The notes: generated by a model not told the origin, from the sequence alone. DNA of 41,480 nucleotides from an uncultured Porphyromonadaceae bacterium (GCA_900550395.1 URSD01000025.1:1-41480), one strand, 5' to 3'; counted from the first letter of the stretch, positions 16,716 to 24,773 are shown. Made by a program: numbers and translations.

Positions 16716-17705
16716 ATGATTGACAAGAATAAAACCGTACTCGTAACCGGTGCTGACGGATTCATAGGCTCGCACCTCACGGAAACACTCCTCGCCGATG
16801 GCTATCGCGTGCGCGCACTCACACAATACAACTCGTTCAATAACTGGGGATGGCTCGACGGCGTACGCCATCCGTCGCTCGAGGTGGTGTGCGGTGACGT
16901 CCGCGACGGCGATTTCTGCCGCGAGATTGCGCAGGGCTGCGGCACCATATTTCATCTGGCGGCACTTATAGCTATACCTTACAGCTACGTCGCTCCCGAC
17001 AGTTACGTCGACACCAATATCCGCGGCACGCTCAACATGCTTCAGGCGGCGCGCGCATGCGGCGCCGACCGCATCGTCGTCACCTCCACCAGCGAGGTGT
17101 ACGGCACTGCCATGCAGGTGCCTATCCCTGAAACTCACCCCCGACAGCCGCAAAGTCCTTATTCGGCTACAAAAATAGGCGCCGATGCTATCGCCAAGTC
17201 GTTCTACAATGCTTTCGACCTCCCGGTAGTCATCGCGCGCCCGTTCAATACTTATGGTCCGCGCCAGAGCGCCCGTGCAATCATTCCGACCATCATAGGT
17301 CAGATAGCGTCCGGCGAACGCCGCATTAAAGTAGGCGACCTCACGCCCACCCGTGATTTCAACTACGTTGCCGATACCTGCCGCGGCTTTATCGCACTGG
17401 CTTCCGCGCCGGGTATCGAAGGCAGGGAAATCAATATCGCCACAGGCGTAGAGGTGACTATGGAGGAGACATTCCACACCATCGCCCGCATAATGAATGC
17501 CGATGTGGAGTGGGTGACAGACCCCGCGCGCCTGCGTCCTTCCAAGAGCGAGGTGCGACGGCTCTGTGGTGACAATACACTCATCACCACCCTTACGGAC
17601 TGGCGCCCGCAGAATACATTGGAGCAGGGGCTGCGCAAGACGGTGGAGTGGTTTGTCACGCCCGGCAATCTTGACGGTTACAAGACTGACATATACAATC
17701 AATGA
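16716..17705 (+). CDS. legB: NAD-dependent 4,6-dehydratase, LegB-like
   Basis: 329 residues, extended short-chain dehydrogenase fold. Seen: the NAD-binding TGADGFIGSHL near residue 11, TSTSEVYG with the catalytic Thr/Glu region, YSATK (Tyr/Lys catalytic pair) and RPFNTYGPRQSARAIIPTII. This last block is characteristic of LegB, which in Campylobacter dehydrates GDP-GlcNAc (UDP-GlcNAc in other systems) to the 4-keto-6-deoxy sugar, the first step toward legionaminic acid. Cytoplasmic. The stop overlaps the ATP-grasp start by 4 bases, and NeuB follows, which supports the LegB assignment over a generic epimerase. The aminotransferase that would use its product is absent from the window. Confidence 0.85.
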   Translation: MIDKNKTVLVTGADGFIGSHLTETLLADGYRVRALTQYNSFNNWGWLDGVRHPSLEVVCGDVRDGDFCREIAQGCGTIFHLAALIAIPYSYVAPDSYVDTNIRGTLNMLQAARACGADRIVVTSTSEVYGTAMQVPIPETHPRQPQSPYSATKIGADAIAKSFYNAFDLPVVIARPFNTYGPRQSARAIIPTIIGQIASGERRIKVGDLTPTRDFNYVADTCRGFIALASAPGIEGREINIATGVEVTMEETFHTIARIMNADVEWVTDPARLRPSKSEVRRLCGDNTLITTLTDWRPQNTLEQGLRKTVEWFVTPGNLDGYKTDIYNQ

Positions 17706-18646
17706 ACGACGGCATTCTTTTTCTCGGCGGAGCCAAACGCGTGGCAATGGCGCGTCTGTTCATGAAGGCTGCGGCGGAACGCTCCCGCGGATGCCGCATC
17801 TTCAGCTACGAGCTTCGCGCCGACGAGCCTATCGCCTCAGTGGGTACGGTTATCATCGGCCGCCGGTGGAACGACCCGGAGGTGGTGGAGGATATACGCC
17901 GCGTGTGCCGCGAAAACGGCATAGGCATCGTCGTGCCGTTTGTCGACGGCGCCGTAGAGGTAGCTGCCCGAGTCAGGGATACTGACATCTTCGTGCCTAC
18001 GGGATGCCCCGGCGATGCCGAGGCGATGTTCGACAAGGTGCGTGCGGCAGAAATATTTGAGGTGATGCATATTCCCGCGCCTGCCACATACAAGGGCGGT
18101 GCGGTGGACCGTCCTCTCATCGCAAAGCCGCGCCACGGCTCAGCCTCAAAAGGAATTATAAAAATATACAGCGAGTCGGACCTGCCGGCAAACCGGGAGG
18201 ATTATCTGATTCAGACGCGGTTCGACCACAGAGAGGAAATCAGTATCGACTGCTATGTGCGCGAAGACTTCGTGCCTACGGCCATCGTGCCGAGAAAGCG
18301 ACTGGAGGTGGCCGGTGGCGAGGTGGTCCGAAGTGTCACTATCGACAGCCCGGAGGCTGTGGAACTTGCCCGCGGGACAATTGCCAATCTTGAGCTGCTC
18401 GGCGCTGTCACCATTCAGCTTATCCGCGACCTTGACACGGGCAAGCTATACGTGATGGAAATAAATCCGCGCCTCGGAGGCGGGGCTGTTTGTGCAGTAC
18501 ATGCCGGCGCCGACATCCCGGGGATGATTCTTGACGAAGCTGCCGGCATTGTGCCCGCCCCGTCGTCCTACACGCCCGGCACGGAAATAGCACGATACAT
18601 GCAGGAAGTAGTCTTTTATCTTGACGAAGATGGAAAAACAATCTGA
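17702..18646 (+). CDS. ATP-grasp family enzyme in nonulosonate locus
   Basis: 314 residues. The N-terminus (LFLGGAKRVAMARLF) looks like a Rossmann-type pre-ATP-grasp domain. The ATP-grasp core includes IAKPRHGSASKGI, LIQTRFDHREEISIDCYV and MEINPRLGGGAV, the carboxy-terminal metal-binding Glu/Asn block of the carbamoyl-phosphate-synthase-like group. Such enzymes join a carboxylate to an amine or similar via an acyl phosphate. The substrate cannot be read from sequence. The position between legB and neuB, with overlaps on both sides, suggests modification of a nonulosonic acid or its precursor (inference). ATP-grasp genes are, to my knowledge, sometimes found in such clusters. Confidence 0.82.
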   Translation: MNDGILFLGGAKRVAMARLFMKAAAERSRGCRIFSYELRADEPIASVGTVIIGRRWNDPEVVEDIRRVCRENGIGIVVPFVDGAVEVAARVRDTDIFVPTGCPGDAEAMFDKVRAAEIFEVMHIPAPATYKGGAVDRPLIAKPRHGSASKGIIKIYSESDLPANREDYLIQTRFDHREEISIDCYVREDFVPTAIVPRKRLEVAGGEVVRSVTIDSPEAVELARGTIANLELLGAVTIQLIRDLDTGKLYVMEINPRLGGGAVCAVHAGADIPGMILDEAAGIVPAPSSYTPGTEIARYMQEVVFYLDEDGKTI

Positions 18647-19655
18647 ATCCCGAAAGAGGGTTATTTTAATAGCCGAGGCAGGCGTCAACCATAACGGTGA
18701 CATTAATCTGGCACGTCGCATGGTGGCGGAGGCCCGCAAGGCCGGTGCCGATTATGTGAAATTTCAGACGGCTGTGCCTGAACTGGTAATATCGTCGATA
18801 GCCCCCAAGGCCGAATATCAAAAGGAAACTACCGGCACTCAGCAGAGCCAGCTCGAGATGTGCCGGGCAATACATCTTCCCCTGACCGACTATGAGGGAC
18901 TTGCCGAGTTGTGCCGCAGGGAGGGTATAGGGTTCATGAGCACGCCTTTCGACCTGGTGAGCATCGACACGCTGGCGTCGCTGGGGATGGATTACTGGAA
19001 GATACCGTCCGGCGAGATAACCAATCTGCCCTATCTTCGCAAGATAGGCCGACGCGGCGAACGCGTGATAATGTCGACCGGCATGGCGACGCTGCCTGAG
19101 GTTGAGGCCGCCGTGGAGGTGCTGGAACAGGCCGGAACGCCGCGCACGTCGGTATGGCTGTTGCATTGCACCACGCAGTATCCTACACCTATGGAGGCCG
19201 TTAATCTCAGGGCCATGGATGCGCTGGCTTCACTGGGCTGCGCCGGTGTTGGTTACAGCGACCACACCCGCGGTATCGAGATACCGGTGGCTGCCGTGGC
19301 TATGGGTGCCTGCATCATAGAGAAACATTTCACGCTCGACCGTAATCTGCCGGGACCCGACCATCGCGCGTCGCTCGAACCGGACGAACTTAAGGCGATG
19401 GTGGATTCCATACGCAATGTGGAGCGCGCCTTGGGCGACGGCAACAAGACCGTAGCCGAGGTGGAGCGTCCTAATATTGAAGTCGCGCGCAAGAGCATCG
19501 TGGCCGCGCGCGACATCAAGAAAGGTGAAATACTCACCGAGGATAATATCACGGTGAAACGCCCCGGCAACGGTCTGTCGCCTATGCTGTGGGATTCGGT
19601 GCTCGGCACAGCGGCCGTGGCCGATTTCCCCTACGATTCGCTGATAAGGCTTTAG
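18630..19655 (+). CDS. neuB: Nonulosonic acid synthase (NeuB/LegI family)
   Basis: 341 residues from ATG 18630. A TTG at 18621 would add three residues. It condenses phosphoenolpyruvate with an N-acyl hexosamine to make a nine-carbon acid. Motifs seen: AEAGVNHNGD, KFQT, FMSTPFD, KIPSGEITNLPYL, LLHCTTQYPTP and GYSDHTRG, followed by EKHFTLDRNLPGPDH with metal-binding His. A C-terminal SAF (antifreeze-like) domain spans about 285-341. With LegB nearby, the product is more likely legionaminate than sialate, but sequence alone does not settle it. It overlaps the ATP-grasp gene by 17 bases and ends 8 bases before the convergent DUF4293 gene, so the operon stops here without neuA, neuC or a transporter. 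Confidence 0.88.
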   Translation: MEKQSESRKRVILIAEAGVNHNGDINLARRMVAEARKAGADYVKFQTAVPELVISSIAPKAEYQKETTGTQQSQLEMCRAIHLPLTDYEGLAELCRREGIGFMSTPFDLVSIDTLASLGMDYWKIPSGEITNLPYLRKIGRRGERVIMSTGMATLPEVEAAVEVLEQAGTPRTSVWLLHCTTQYPTPMEAVNLRAMDALASLGCAGVGYSDHTRGIEIPVAAVAMGACIIEKHFTLDRNLPGPDHRASLEPDELKAMVDSIRNVERALGDGNKTVAEVERPNIEVARKSIVAARDIKKGEILTEDNITVKRPGNGLSPMLWDSVLGTAAVADFPYDSLIRL

Positions 19656-19663
19656 GTAGCTCT

Positions 19664-20089
19664 TCAGCGCAGACGGTTCAGGCTGTCGAGCTTGCGCTTG
19701 TCGCGTGCCATGCCGCGGTAGGCGCAAAGGGCCATAATCAGAGCTACGACGAGCAGCAGCACGCCGCCGGTCCAGAGCAGATGAGCGTCGGGCATACCGA
19801 CTGTCACGACGAAGGCGCTGGCTACAATCGAGCCGGCCAGAAGCAGCATGCTCACGAGGGTAAGGCGCATCTGAAGGCGCAGGTTTTTGTAGGTGAAGAT
19901 GTTGAGCAGGAGCAGGATGCCGATGCAGGCGTTGACGGCGAGCAGTACCGGGGTGTCCTTGACGAATACCGGCGACCAGCTGTTTGCGGCGTCAATGGCA
20001 GTGCGTTGTGCGTACGGGGTGAGGCAGAAGATGCACATAAGCACTACTGCCGCCAGAAGGAAAAGAGTCTGAATGCGTTGGATTTGCAT
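19664..20089 (-). CDS. DUF4293 membrane protein
   Basis: 141 residues with four hydrophobic segments (about 8-24, 46-65, 75-96, 102-122), starting MQIQRIQTLFLLAAVVLM as in the DUF4293 family of Bacteroidetes. Inner membrane, function unknown. It begins 2 bases after the stop of the Ntn-hydrolase gene and is convergent with neuB. Confidence 0.85.
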   Translation of the reverse strand: MQIQRIQTLFLLAAVVLMCIFCLTPYAQRTAIDAANSWSPVFVKDTPVLLAVNACIGILLLLNIFTYKNLRLQMRLTLVSMLLLAGSIVASAFVVTVGMPDAHLLWTGGVLLLVVALIMALCAYRGMARDKRKLDSLNRLR

Positions 20090-20091
20090 GG

Positions 20092-21144
20092 TTATTTGTT
20101 TTTATTGTAATATCTGTTGTAGGTCTCGACGCTGCGGGCGTGCTGTCGCGCCATGATGGGACGGAGCGCCTGCATGTCGATGTAATGCTGTCCACTGCCT
20201 CTCTCTATCGGGAACACGAGGCGCCGCAGGGAGTCAGCCTCGGCGGCGGCAGGGGATGTATGGCCCGGCAATATGGGACGGAGTTCGTCGGGCACATGCT
20301 GCGGCGTCGCCGGCACGACGTGTCCCACGGGAGGATAGCCGATGACAGTCCACATGGTCAGGCCGTCGATGACGACTGATGCCACGGATGAACGCCTTGG
20401 AATGAAATCCTGGTCCACAACCCAGCGGGCGCCATTTGCCTCTGCCGCGTAATCTGCTTGTAGCAGTGAATGAACGAATGACCGCGACAGGCGTTCGGTG
20501 AAAAGTTCGGGCGTTATCTTTCCGGATTTGACGGCTTCCTCTGACAGCCGTCGTGCATTCTCGTAGCGAATATAGCCCATCCCTTTGTCCTCGTCGCCGC
20601 TGACGCTGAAGTTGGTGCGGATGAGAACGCCGTCAGGCGTGCTGTCGGCGTCATACCGTACGAATCCGTGATCGGATGTCTCGAAGTATGCCGCCCCTCC
20701 CAGCGCGTCTATTACGCCGAAGTTGGCCTGCACCCCCATCGGACGCGGAAGCGAGTCGAGCATATGCTGGAAGTCGTCTACCGAGGCGCAGGAGCGTAGC
20801 GCAAGCGTCATGACGGCACCTTCGCGGTCGCGCAGGCGCGCGGTATCCGGCGCGAGATTATAACTGGCGGTGTTCATTATTGCGAAACCTTGGTCGTTGA
20901 CTCCGGCCCATGCGTCGGCCAGCAGGGAATCTCCGCCGTTGTACAGCGCGCAGTATCCGTGAGTGCCTTCGCCGGCTGGGGTACGTTCCACGAAGTTCAT
21001 GTCGCCGGAGCTGTCGCGGTGTTTCCACAGCATGGGACGCCCGGTGGCCGAAGCGCGTGCGCTCACTACCATCGACGTGCATGCTTCGGCGGCAGTTCCT
21101 CCGAGCAGTAGCATAGCCGTAGTAAGTATAGTTGTCAGTTTCAT
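20092..21144 (-). CDS. Secreted Ntn-hydrolase of the C45/acyltransferase-like group
   Basis: 350 residues. A signal peptide ends at AEA, so cleavage would expose Cys22 (CTSMVV) as the N-terminal nucleophile, the hallmark of Ntn-hydrolases. RPMLWKHRDSSGDMNFVE, a region with WAGVNDQGFAIMNT, and a later ISYDAD-like region (HGFVRYDADSTPDGVLIRTNF) match the family that includes isopenicillin-N acyltransferase, C45 and choloylglycine-hydrolase relatives. These cleave linear amide bonds such as N-acyl amino acids or bile-acid conjugates. The substrate here is unknown, and the secreted location is typical of Bacteroidetes members. A TATTTTTGC box precedes it, and a palindromic pair and a large hairpin lie upstream. 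Confidence 0.8.
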   Translation of the reverse strand: MKLTTILTTAMLLLGGTAAEACTSMVVSARASATGRPMLWKHRDSSGDMNFVERTPAGEGTHGYCALYNGGDSLLADAWAGVNDQGFAIMNTASYNLAPDTARLRDREGAVMTLALRSCASVDDFQHMLDSLPRPMGVQANFGVIDALGGAAYFETSDHGFVRYDADSTPDGVLIRTNFSVSGDEDKGMGYIRYENARRLSEEAVKSGKITPELFTERLSRSFVHSLLQADYAAEANGARWVVDQDFIPRRSSVASVVIDGLTMWTVIGYPPVGHVVPATPQHVPDELRPILPGHTSPAAAEADSLRRLVFPIERGSGQHYIDMQALRPIMARQHARSVETYNRYYNKNK

Positions 21145-21147
21145 TGT

Positions 21148-21156
21148 GCAAAAATA
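21148..21156 (-). promoter_or_regulatory. -7 box for the Ntn-hydrolase gene
   Basis: The minus strand reads TATTTTTGC, matching TAnnTTTGC, 3 bases upstream of the ATG at 21144. The paired palindromes at 21165-21202 lie just upstream of it, where a regulator could act. Confidence 0.4.
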
Positions 21157-21164
21157 AGAAAAAA

Positions 21165-21202
21165 TATAAGACTTATAAAGTTTAAGTTTATAAGACTTAT
21201 AA
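21165..21202. repeat. Two palindromic TATAAGACTTATAA sites
   Basis: TATAAGACTTATAA occurs at 21165-21178 and 21189-21202, 24 bases apart start to start. Each is nearly a perfect inverted repeat (TTATAAG/CTTATAA around one base). A spacing of about two helical turns and a position directly upstream of the -7 box resemble a paired operator. Similar strings may also be common intergenic repeats in these genomes. Confidence 0.5.
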
Positions 21203-21205
21203 GCC

Positions 21206-21240
21206 GAAGCGCCCGCCCCACAACTTGGGGCAGGCGCTTC
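21206..21240 (-). terminator. Long stem-loop after the M23 peptidase gene
   Basis: GAAGCGCC at 21206-21213 pairs with GGCGCTTC at 21233-21240, and GCCCCA pairs with TGGGGC inside, giving a stem of about 14-15 bp with loop CAACT. It lies 16 bases past the M23 stop. On the minus strand it is not followed by a T tract, so it may be a processing or attenuation hairpin rather than a classical terminator. Confidence 0.5.
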
Positions 21241-21255
21241 ATGGGATGCATGAAC

Positions 21256-22236
21256 TTAGCGCACACGCAGTTTTTGGCCGGGACGCAGGGTGCTTTTGGC
21301 GCTTATACCGTTGAGGCGGCATATCGTTGCGACCTTAGTGCCGTTGCGGGCAGCTATGCGGCCCAGCGTGTCGCCTTTGCGTACGGTGTATGTCTTGCTG
21401 CCTGCGGCCGATTTGCTGCCGGAGGAAGCGGCCGGACGGTTGGGGTACTTGGCACGGTAGGCCTGTGCGTACTCCGCGTTGGCTTCGGGCGAGAAGTTGC
21501 GGGCGTTCTGATAGGTGCGTTTGTCGAACGTGTAGGTGTCTGTGTGCGTCGTCTGGTTGGCGAAGTCGAAGATTGCACACGGGTTGATGGCATAGCCCAT
21601 GTAGCGGGTCTCGAAATGCAGGTGGGGACCCGTGGAACGGCCTGTGTTGCCGCCGAGGGCGATGGGTTCGCCGGCCTTTACGTACTGGTCGGGCGATACG
21701 AGAAATTTCGACAGGTGTCCGTAAACGGTTTCGAGGTCATTGGTGTGGCGTACCACTACGTAGTAGCCGTAGCCGCGACGCTCGAAGTTGGTGATGCGAA
21801 CACGGCCGTCGAAAGCGGCGTAGACGGTATCGCCGATGTTTACTTTGAGGTCTACTCCCTTGTGCATGCGGCGGAAGCGGCGCCGATAACCGTAGGGCGA
21901 CGTGATATATCCCGGTACGGGCATGGCGAATTTCGATACGTCAATATCAGCCGTCTGCGGCACATCGATACCGGCATAGCAGTTGACATGCTGACTTTCC
22001 CAGCCTTCGGTGTAGATGTCGAATTCGGGTTCTTCCTCTTCGCTGAACAGAGCTTCGAGGTATTTTGTTGTATTGTCAACCTGTGCGGCGGTGTTGCTTT
22101 GGTTGGCAAGCAGGTCGCCGTGTTGCTGGTGATGCTGTCCCGGCAGCTGGTAGTTCTGTGCAGAGGCGGTCAGCGCTCCTGCGAGCAGACAGCCGAGGCT
22201 TAGTCCGATAAGTTGTATTTTGTGAGAGAGAAACAT
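21256..22236 (-). CDS. M23 peptidase with C-terminal LysM domain
   Basis: 326 residues. Signal peptide to about residue 26, an acidic spacer with EEEEPEF, then the M23 (LytM/lysostaphin-type) domain at about 110-220. Zinc ligands are seen: HKGVDLKV (His and Asp) and the GPHLHFE HxH motif. The C-terminus is a LysM domain (about 280-326, TYTVRKGDTLGRIAARNGTK). It should cut peptidoglycan cross-links in the periplasm, or act as an activator if catalytic residues elsewhere differ. No coiled coil is obvious. It follows ndk by 26 bases and may be read from the ndk promoter. Confidence 0.93.
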   Translation of the reverse strand: MFLSHKIQLIGLSLGCLLAGALTASAQNYQLPGQHHQQHGDLLANQSNTAAQVDNTTKYLEALFSEEEEPEFDIYTEGWESQHVNCYAGIDVPQTADIDVSKFAMPVPGYITSPYGYRRRFRRMHKGVDLKVNIGDTVYAAFDGRVRITNFERRGYGYYVVVRHTNDLETVYGHLSKFLVSPDQYVKAGEPIALGGNTGRSTGPHLHFETRYMGYAINPCAIFDFANQTTHTDTYTFDKRTYQNARNFSPEANAEYAQAYRAKYPNRPAASSGSKSAAGSKTYTVRKGDTLGRIAARNGTKVATICRLNGISAKSTLRPGQKLRVR

Positions 22237-22262
22237 CAGTATTTAGGTATGTGCTTTAGGGT

Positions 22263-22724
22263 TTAAATCTCGTCAGGAGCATAAAGGAAGCGTGCGGGAC
22301 ACGGCATGTAGTCGAAGATTTCTTCGGGACGGAAGAAGCGGTTGATTTCGATTACGGCGTTTTCCGGGGAGTCCGAGGCATGCACTATGTTTTCCTGTCC
22401 ACTCATGCCGAAATCACCGCGTATGGTGCCGGGTGCCGCGTTGCGTGCGTTGGTGACGCCTGTCATGGCACGGACTACTGCCACTGCATCCTTGCCTTTG
22501 AGGCAAAGCACGATAACGGGAGTAGCGGTCATGGATTCCACAAGCGAGGGGAAGAATGGGCGGTCAACGAGATGTGTGTAATGCTCGCGGAGGATAGCCT
22601 CATTGAGCTGCATCATCTTGATGCCGCTTATAATCAGTCCTTTGCGCTGAAATCTGGTGATAATGTCGCCAATAATAAAACGCTTTATTGCGGATGGTTT
22701 AAGGATTACAAATGTCTGCTCCAT
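22263..22724 (-). CDS. ndk: Nucleoside diphosphate kinase
   Basis: 153 residues, normal length. It transfers the gamma phosphate from ATP to NDPs through a phosphohistidine. EQTFVILKPSAIKR at the N-terminus and NIVHASDS with the active His near residue 115 are present, and the C-terminal extension (EIFDYMPCPARFLYAPDEI) is typical of Bacteroidetes. Cytoplasmic. A TAACTTTG box lies upstream at 22762-22769. Confidence 0.96.
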   Translation of the reverse strand: MEQTFVILKPSAIKRFIIGDIITRFQRKGLIISGIKMMQLNEAILREHYTHLVDRPFFPSLVESMTATPVIVLCLKGKDAVAVVRAMTGVTNARNAAPGTIRGDFGMSGQENIVHASDSPENAVIEINRFFRPEEIFDYMPCPARFLYAPDEI

Positions 22725-22761
22725 GTGGTATAGGGATTGAACCCCTTAATTTTTGGTTTCC

Positions 22762-22769
22762 CAAAGTTA
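22762..22769 (-). promoter_or_regulatory. -7 box for ndk
   Basis: The minus strand reads TAACTTTG, a TAnnTTTG match, 38 bases before the ndk ATG. The leader between contains a small AGGG/CCCT hairpin near 22732-22746. No clear -33 TTTG. Confidence 0.45.
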
Positions 22770-22876
22770 GCCTTTTTTTGCCGGAATAGGAAACTTTTGC
22801 CGTTTAAATTATGTGAAGAAAAGTTTAGAATTCTCGTCCTATTTCGTAATGCGTTTATGGATAGCTGTTTATGAAA

Positions 22877-22898
22877 AACATGTTTTACAACATGTTTT
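22877..22898. repeat. Direct repeat of AACATGTTTT
   Basis: AACATGTTTT occurs at 22877-22886 and 22889-22898. The first copy sits in the palindrome AAAACATGTTTT. It lies in the 276-base gap between ndk and rubrerythrin, which otherwise holds no gene. It could be an operator, but no known site matches. Confidence 0.35.
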
Positions 22899-22942
22899 GA
22901 ACTTTCGTTACTGCGTTGTGATGGTTCAACTATATGAAAATA

Positions 22943-22973
22943 CCGGCCGACAGACTTATTGGAAGTCGGCCGG
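22943..22973 (-). terminator. Rho-independent terminator of rubrerythrin
   Basis: A perfect 9-bp stem, CCGGCCGAC at 22943-22951 with GTCGGCCGG at 22965-22973, with a 13-base loop. On the minus strand it is followed by TATTTTCATATAG, a weak T tract. It lies 28 bases past the rubrerythrin stop. Confidence 0.65.
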
Positions 22974-23000
22974 CCGGCAGAGTTATGGTGGGTTTAGGTA

Positions 23001-23591
23001 TCAGAAATCAAGCATGTCCATAGCCATGTAGTGCTGATAGGGATGGTCGCATGCTGGGCATTCCTCGGGAGGCTGAGTGCCTTTGTATTCGTATCCGCAC
23101 ACAAGGCAGCGCCAGGTGATGGGAGTGTCGCGTTTCCACACAGTGCCGTCAGTTACCTGCTTCAGGTAAGCCTCGAAGCGCTTCATGTGTGTCTCCTCTA
23201 TCGTGGCTATGGCACGGAAGTGTTCGGCGATTTCGGGGAAGCCCTCGTTGTCGGCCACGAGGGCCGCATTGATGTAGAAGTCTACGCCCTCTTCGCGTTC
23301 CTCGCGGATGGAAATCGCAAGGTTTTCGGCAGTCGTGCCGATGATGCCCGTGTCGACAGGCAGGGTGGTCTCAAGACTTCCGCCTTCAAGGAATTTGAAG
23401 TAGACTTTAGCGTGGCGCAGCTCGTTGGCGGCTGTCTCGCGGAACACTTCGCCTATGGGGAAATATTCTTCTTTGTCGGCCTGTGCGGCGTAGAATGTGT
23501 AGCGGGCATACGCTTGCGATTCAGCCAGATAGGAGTTCGCAAGATTGATTTCGGTTTTTGTCCCTTTTATGCTTTTTTTTGTAGCAGACAT
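23001..23591 (-). CDS. rbr: Rubrerythrin
   Basis: 196 residues. The N-terminal ferritin-like di-iron domain has Glu ligands in EVFRETAANELRHAKVYF and IATIEETHMKRFEAYL. The C-terminal rubredoxin domain (about 158-196) has two CxxC pairs, CLVCGY and CPACDH, that bind one iron. It reduces hydrogen peroxide in anaerobes, protecting against oxygen stress. It is a single gene, with its own terminator-like hairpin downstream. No PerR or OxyR gene is nearby. Length is normal. Confidence 0.95.
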   Translation of the reverse strand: MSATKKSIKGTKTEINLANSYLAESQAYARYTFYAAQADKEEYFPIGEVFRETAANELRHAKVYFKFLEGGSLETTLPVDTGIIGTTAENLAISIREEREEGVDFYINAALVADNEGFPEIAEHFRAIATIEETHMKRFEAYLKQVTDGTVWKRDTPITWRCLVCGYEYKGTQPPEECPACDHPYQHYMAMDMLDF

Positions 23592-23649
23592 GATTGTAGA
23601 GATTTTTTGGGTTGCTATGAAATCAGAACAAGCATGCTTCCGGAAAGGT

Positions 23650-24255
23650 TCAGTCGCGTAGCAGATTGATCCCCCGCATCATCTTATTGTAGAATCTGAG
23701 ACTTTGTCGTGTAGGGTTGACGAGTATAGGAGTGCCGCCGGCGGCAGCTACGGCATGCATCAGCGGGTAGTCGGCCGGGCTGTCGGTAAGAATGTATTGC
23801 GGCAGTCTGCCTCCAAGTCGCTCGCACACGGCCCGGAGTTTTGCCTCTCCGCGGCAGTCGAATGTAATTCCGGCAGCCTCATGCTGAGTTGCCACATTCT
23901 CGCCGTTCCAGAACGCACGTATATAGCCTTGCAATGCGGCGGTTGCTAAAATTATTCGGAAGCCTTCGGCACGTTTTTGCTCTATGAATGCTATTACGGC
24001 TTTGGAGTAGACGGCGGCATCGCCCATGCGTGTTATGATGGGCCACGATATAGCCGCGAGCCTCATGCATCGTTCTCGGTAGGCATTGTGGCTCAGAAGT
24101 CCGGCTTTACGCAGCAGTGTGGCCCATGCTATGGCTGCGTGGCGGCGAGAGTGCATGGCCGCGCGCACATACAGGCGGAATGAGTTCTGTCGTATGAGTG
24201 TGCCGTCAAGGTCTACGACTACCGCCTTGGCTAATTCTGTGCATCCGCTGACCAT
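23650..24255 (-). CDS. HAD-superfamily phosphatase (HAD-IB-like)
   Basis: 201 residues from ATG 24255 (MVSGCTELAKAVVVDLDGT). The HAD motif I DLDGT is at about residues 16-20, a Thr-rich motif II in IILATAALQG, and motif IV as DSPADYPLM, like the SDSxxDxPLL pattern of HAD-IB phosphatases. The helical cap after motif I (FRLYVRAAMHSRRHAA) resembles HAD domains found next to or fused with UbiA-type prenyltransferases. The start overlaps the phosphoribosyltransferase gene by 25 bases. It could dephosphorylate a ribose phosphate product of that neighbour (inference). It is the last gene of the operon. Confidence 0.8.
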   Translation of the reverse strand: MVSGCTELAKAVVVDLDGTLIRQNSFRLYVRAAMHSRRHAAIAWATLLRKAGLLSHNAYRERCMRLAAISWPIITRMGDAAVYSKAVIAFIEQKRAEGFRIILATAALQGYIRAFWNGENVATQHEAAGITFDCRGEAKLRAVCERLGGRLPQYILTDSPADYPLMHAVAAAGGTPILVNPTRQSLRFYNKMMRGINLLRD

Positions 24256-24773
24256 GGGAATCGTATTAGACAGTTGTACAGATGAAATTCCGGCCTGACG
24301 AGAGGACGCCGGGTTGTGACAGTGATGGCGGCACATTTCACGCAGGCGCCCGGGTTGGATGTCTTTACTGCGTCCTTTATCGCCTTCATTGTGGCTCCGC
24401 TGTCTATGGCGTCATCCACGATGAGTATATTTGTGGCAGCGGTAACGGCGGCGGGTATAGTGCCGCTGAAAGCAATGGGTTCGGCATGCCGAAGCATAAG
24501 CATACGCGATTCAAGAATGCGCAGCGCATCGTTGACGGCGCGTGGAAGCTTCCTTACCAGTCGCCGCATCAGACCGGTCTTTGCCGCGGTGGATGGCCTG
24601 CGGAGTGTCACATAGCAGTGCGGCACGTCCGTGAATACCTTCTCGGCCACGTAGCGTCCTCCGCTTTCAATGCCGAGTACCATGTCGGGCACGAAGCCGG
24701 CTTTCTCCACCGCCTTTTGCAGACCCACGCATGCCGCGCCGAAGCTTTCGTTGTCGAACGTCAGTACTTTCAT
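24231..24773 (-). CDS. Phosphoribosyltransferase of unknown specificity
   Basis: 180 residues, type I PRTase fold. The PRPP-binding motif ILIVDDAIDSGATM is clear near residue 117, and the N-terminal region has VLGIESGGRYVAEKVF, which matches the PRTase start. The hood and loop regions are not like HPRT, APRT or XPRT closely enough to name a base. Cytoplasmic. The ATG overlaps the glycosyltransferase stop by 4 bases, and the HAD phosphatase overlaps its 3' end. Such a PRTase plus HAD pair suggests salvage or a ribosylated intermediate (inference). Confidence 0.82.
   Translation of the reverse strand: MKVLTFDNESFGAACVGLQKAVEKAGFVPDMVLGIESGGRYVAEKVFTDVPHCYVTLRRPSTAAKTGLMRRLVRKLPRAVNDALRILESRMLMLRHAEPIAFSGTIPAAVTAATNILIVDDAIDSGATMKAIKDAVKTSNPGACVKCAAITVTTRRPLVRPEFHLYNCLIRFPWSADAQN

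Noticed and set aside
12921..19655. Complete capsule locus
   Set aside because: No Wza, Wzc, flippase, polymerase or initiating transferase is present, and only one glycosyltransferase exists in the whole window, on the other strand 5 kb away.
23001..23591. Rubrerythrin as part of a peroxide-regulated cluster
   Set aside because: No PerR, OxyR or other oxidative-stress gene is adjacent and no PerR box was recognised.
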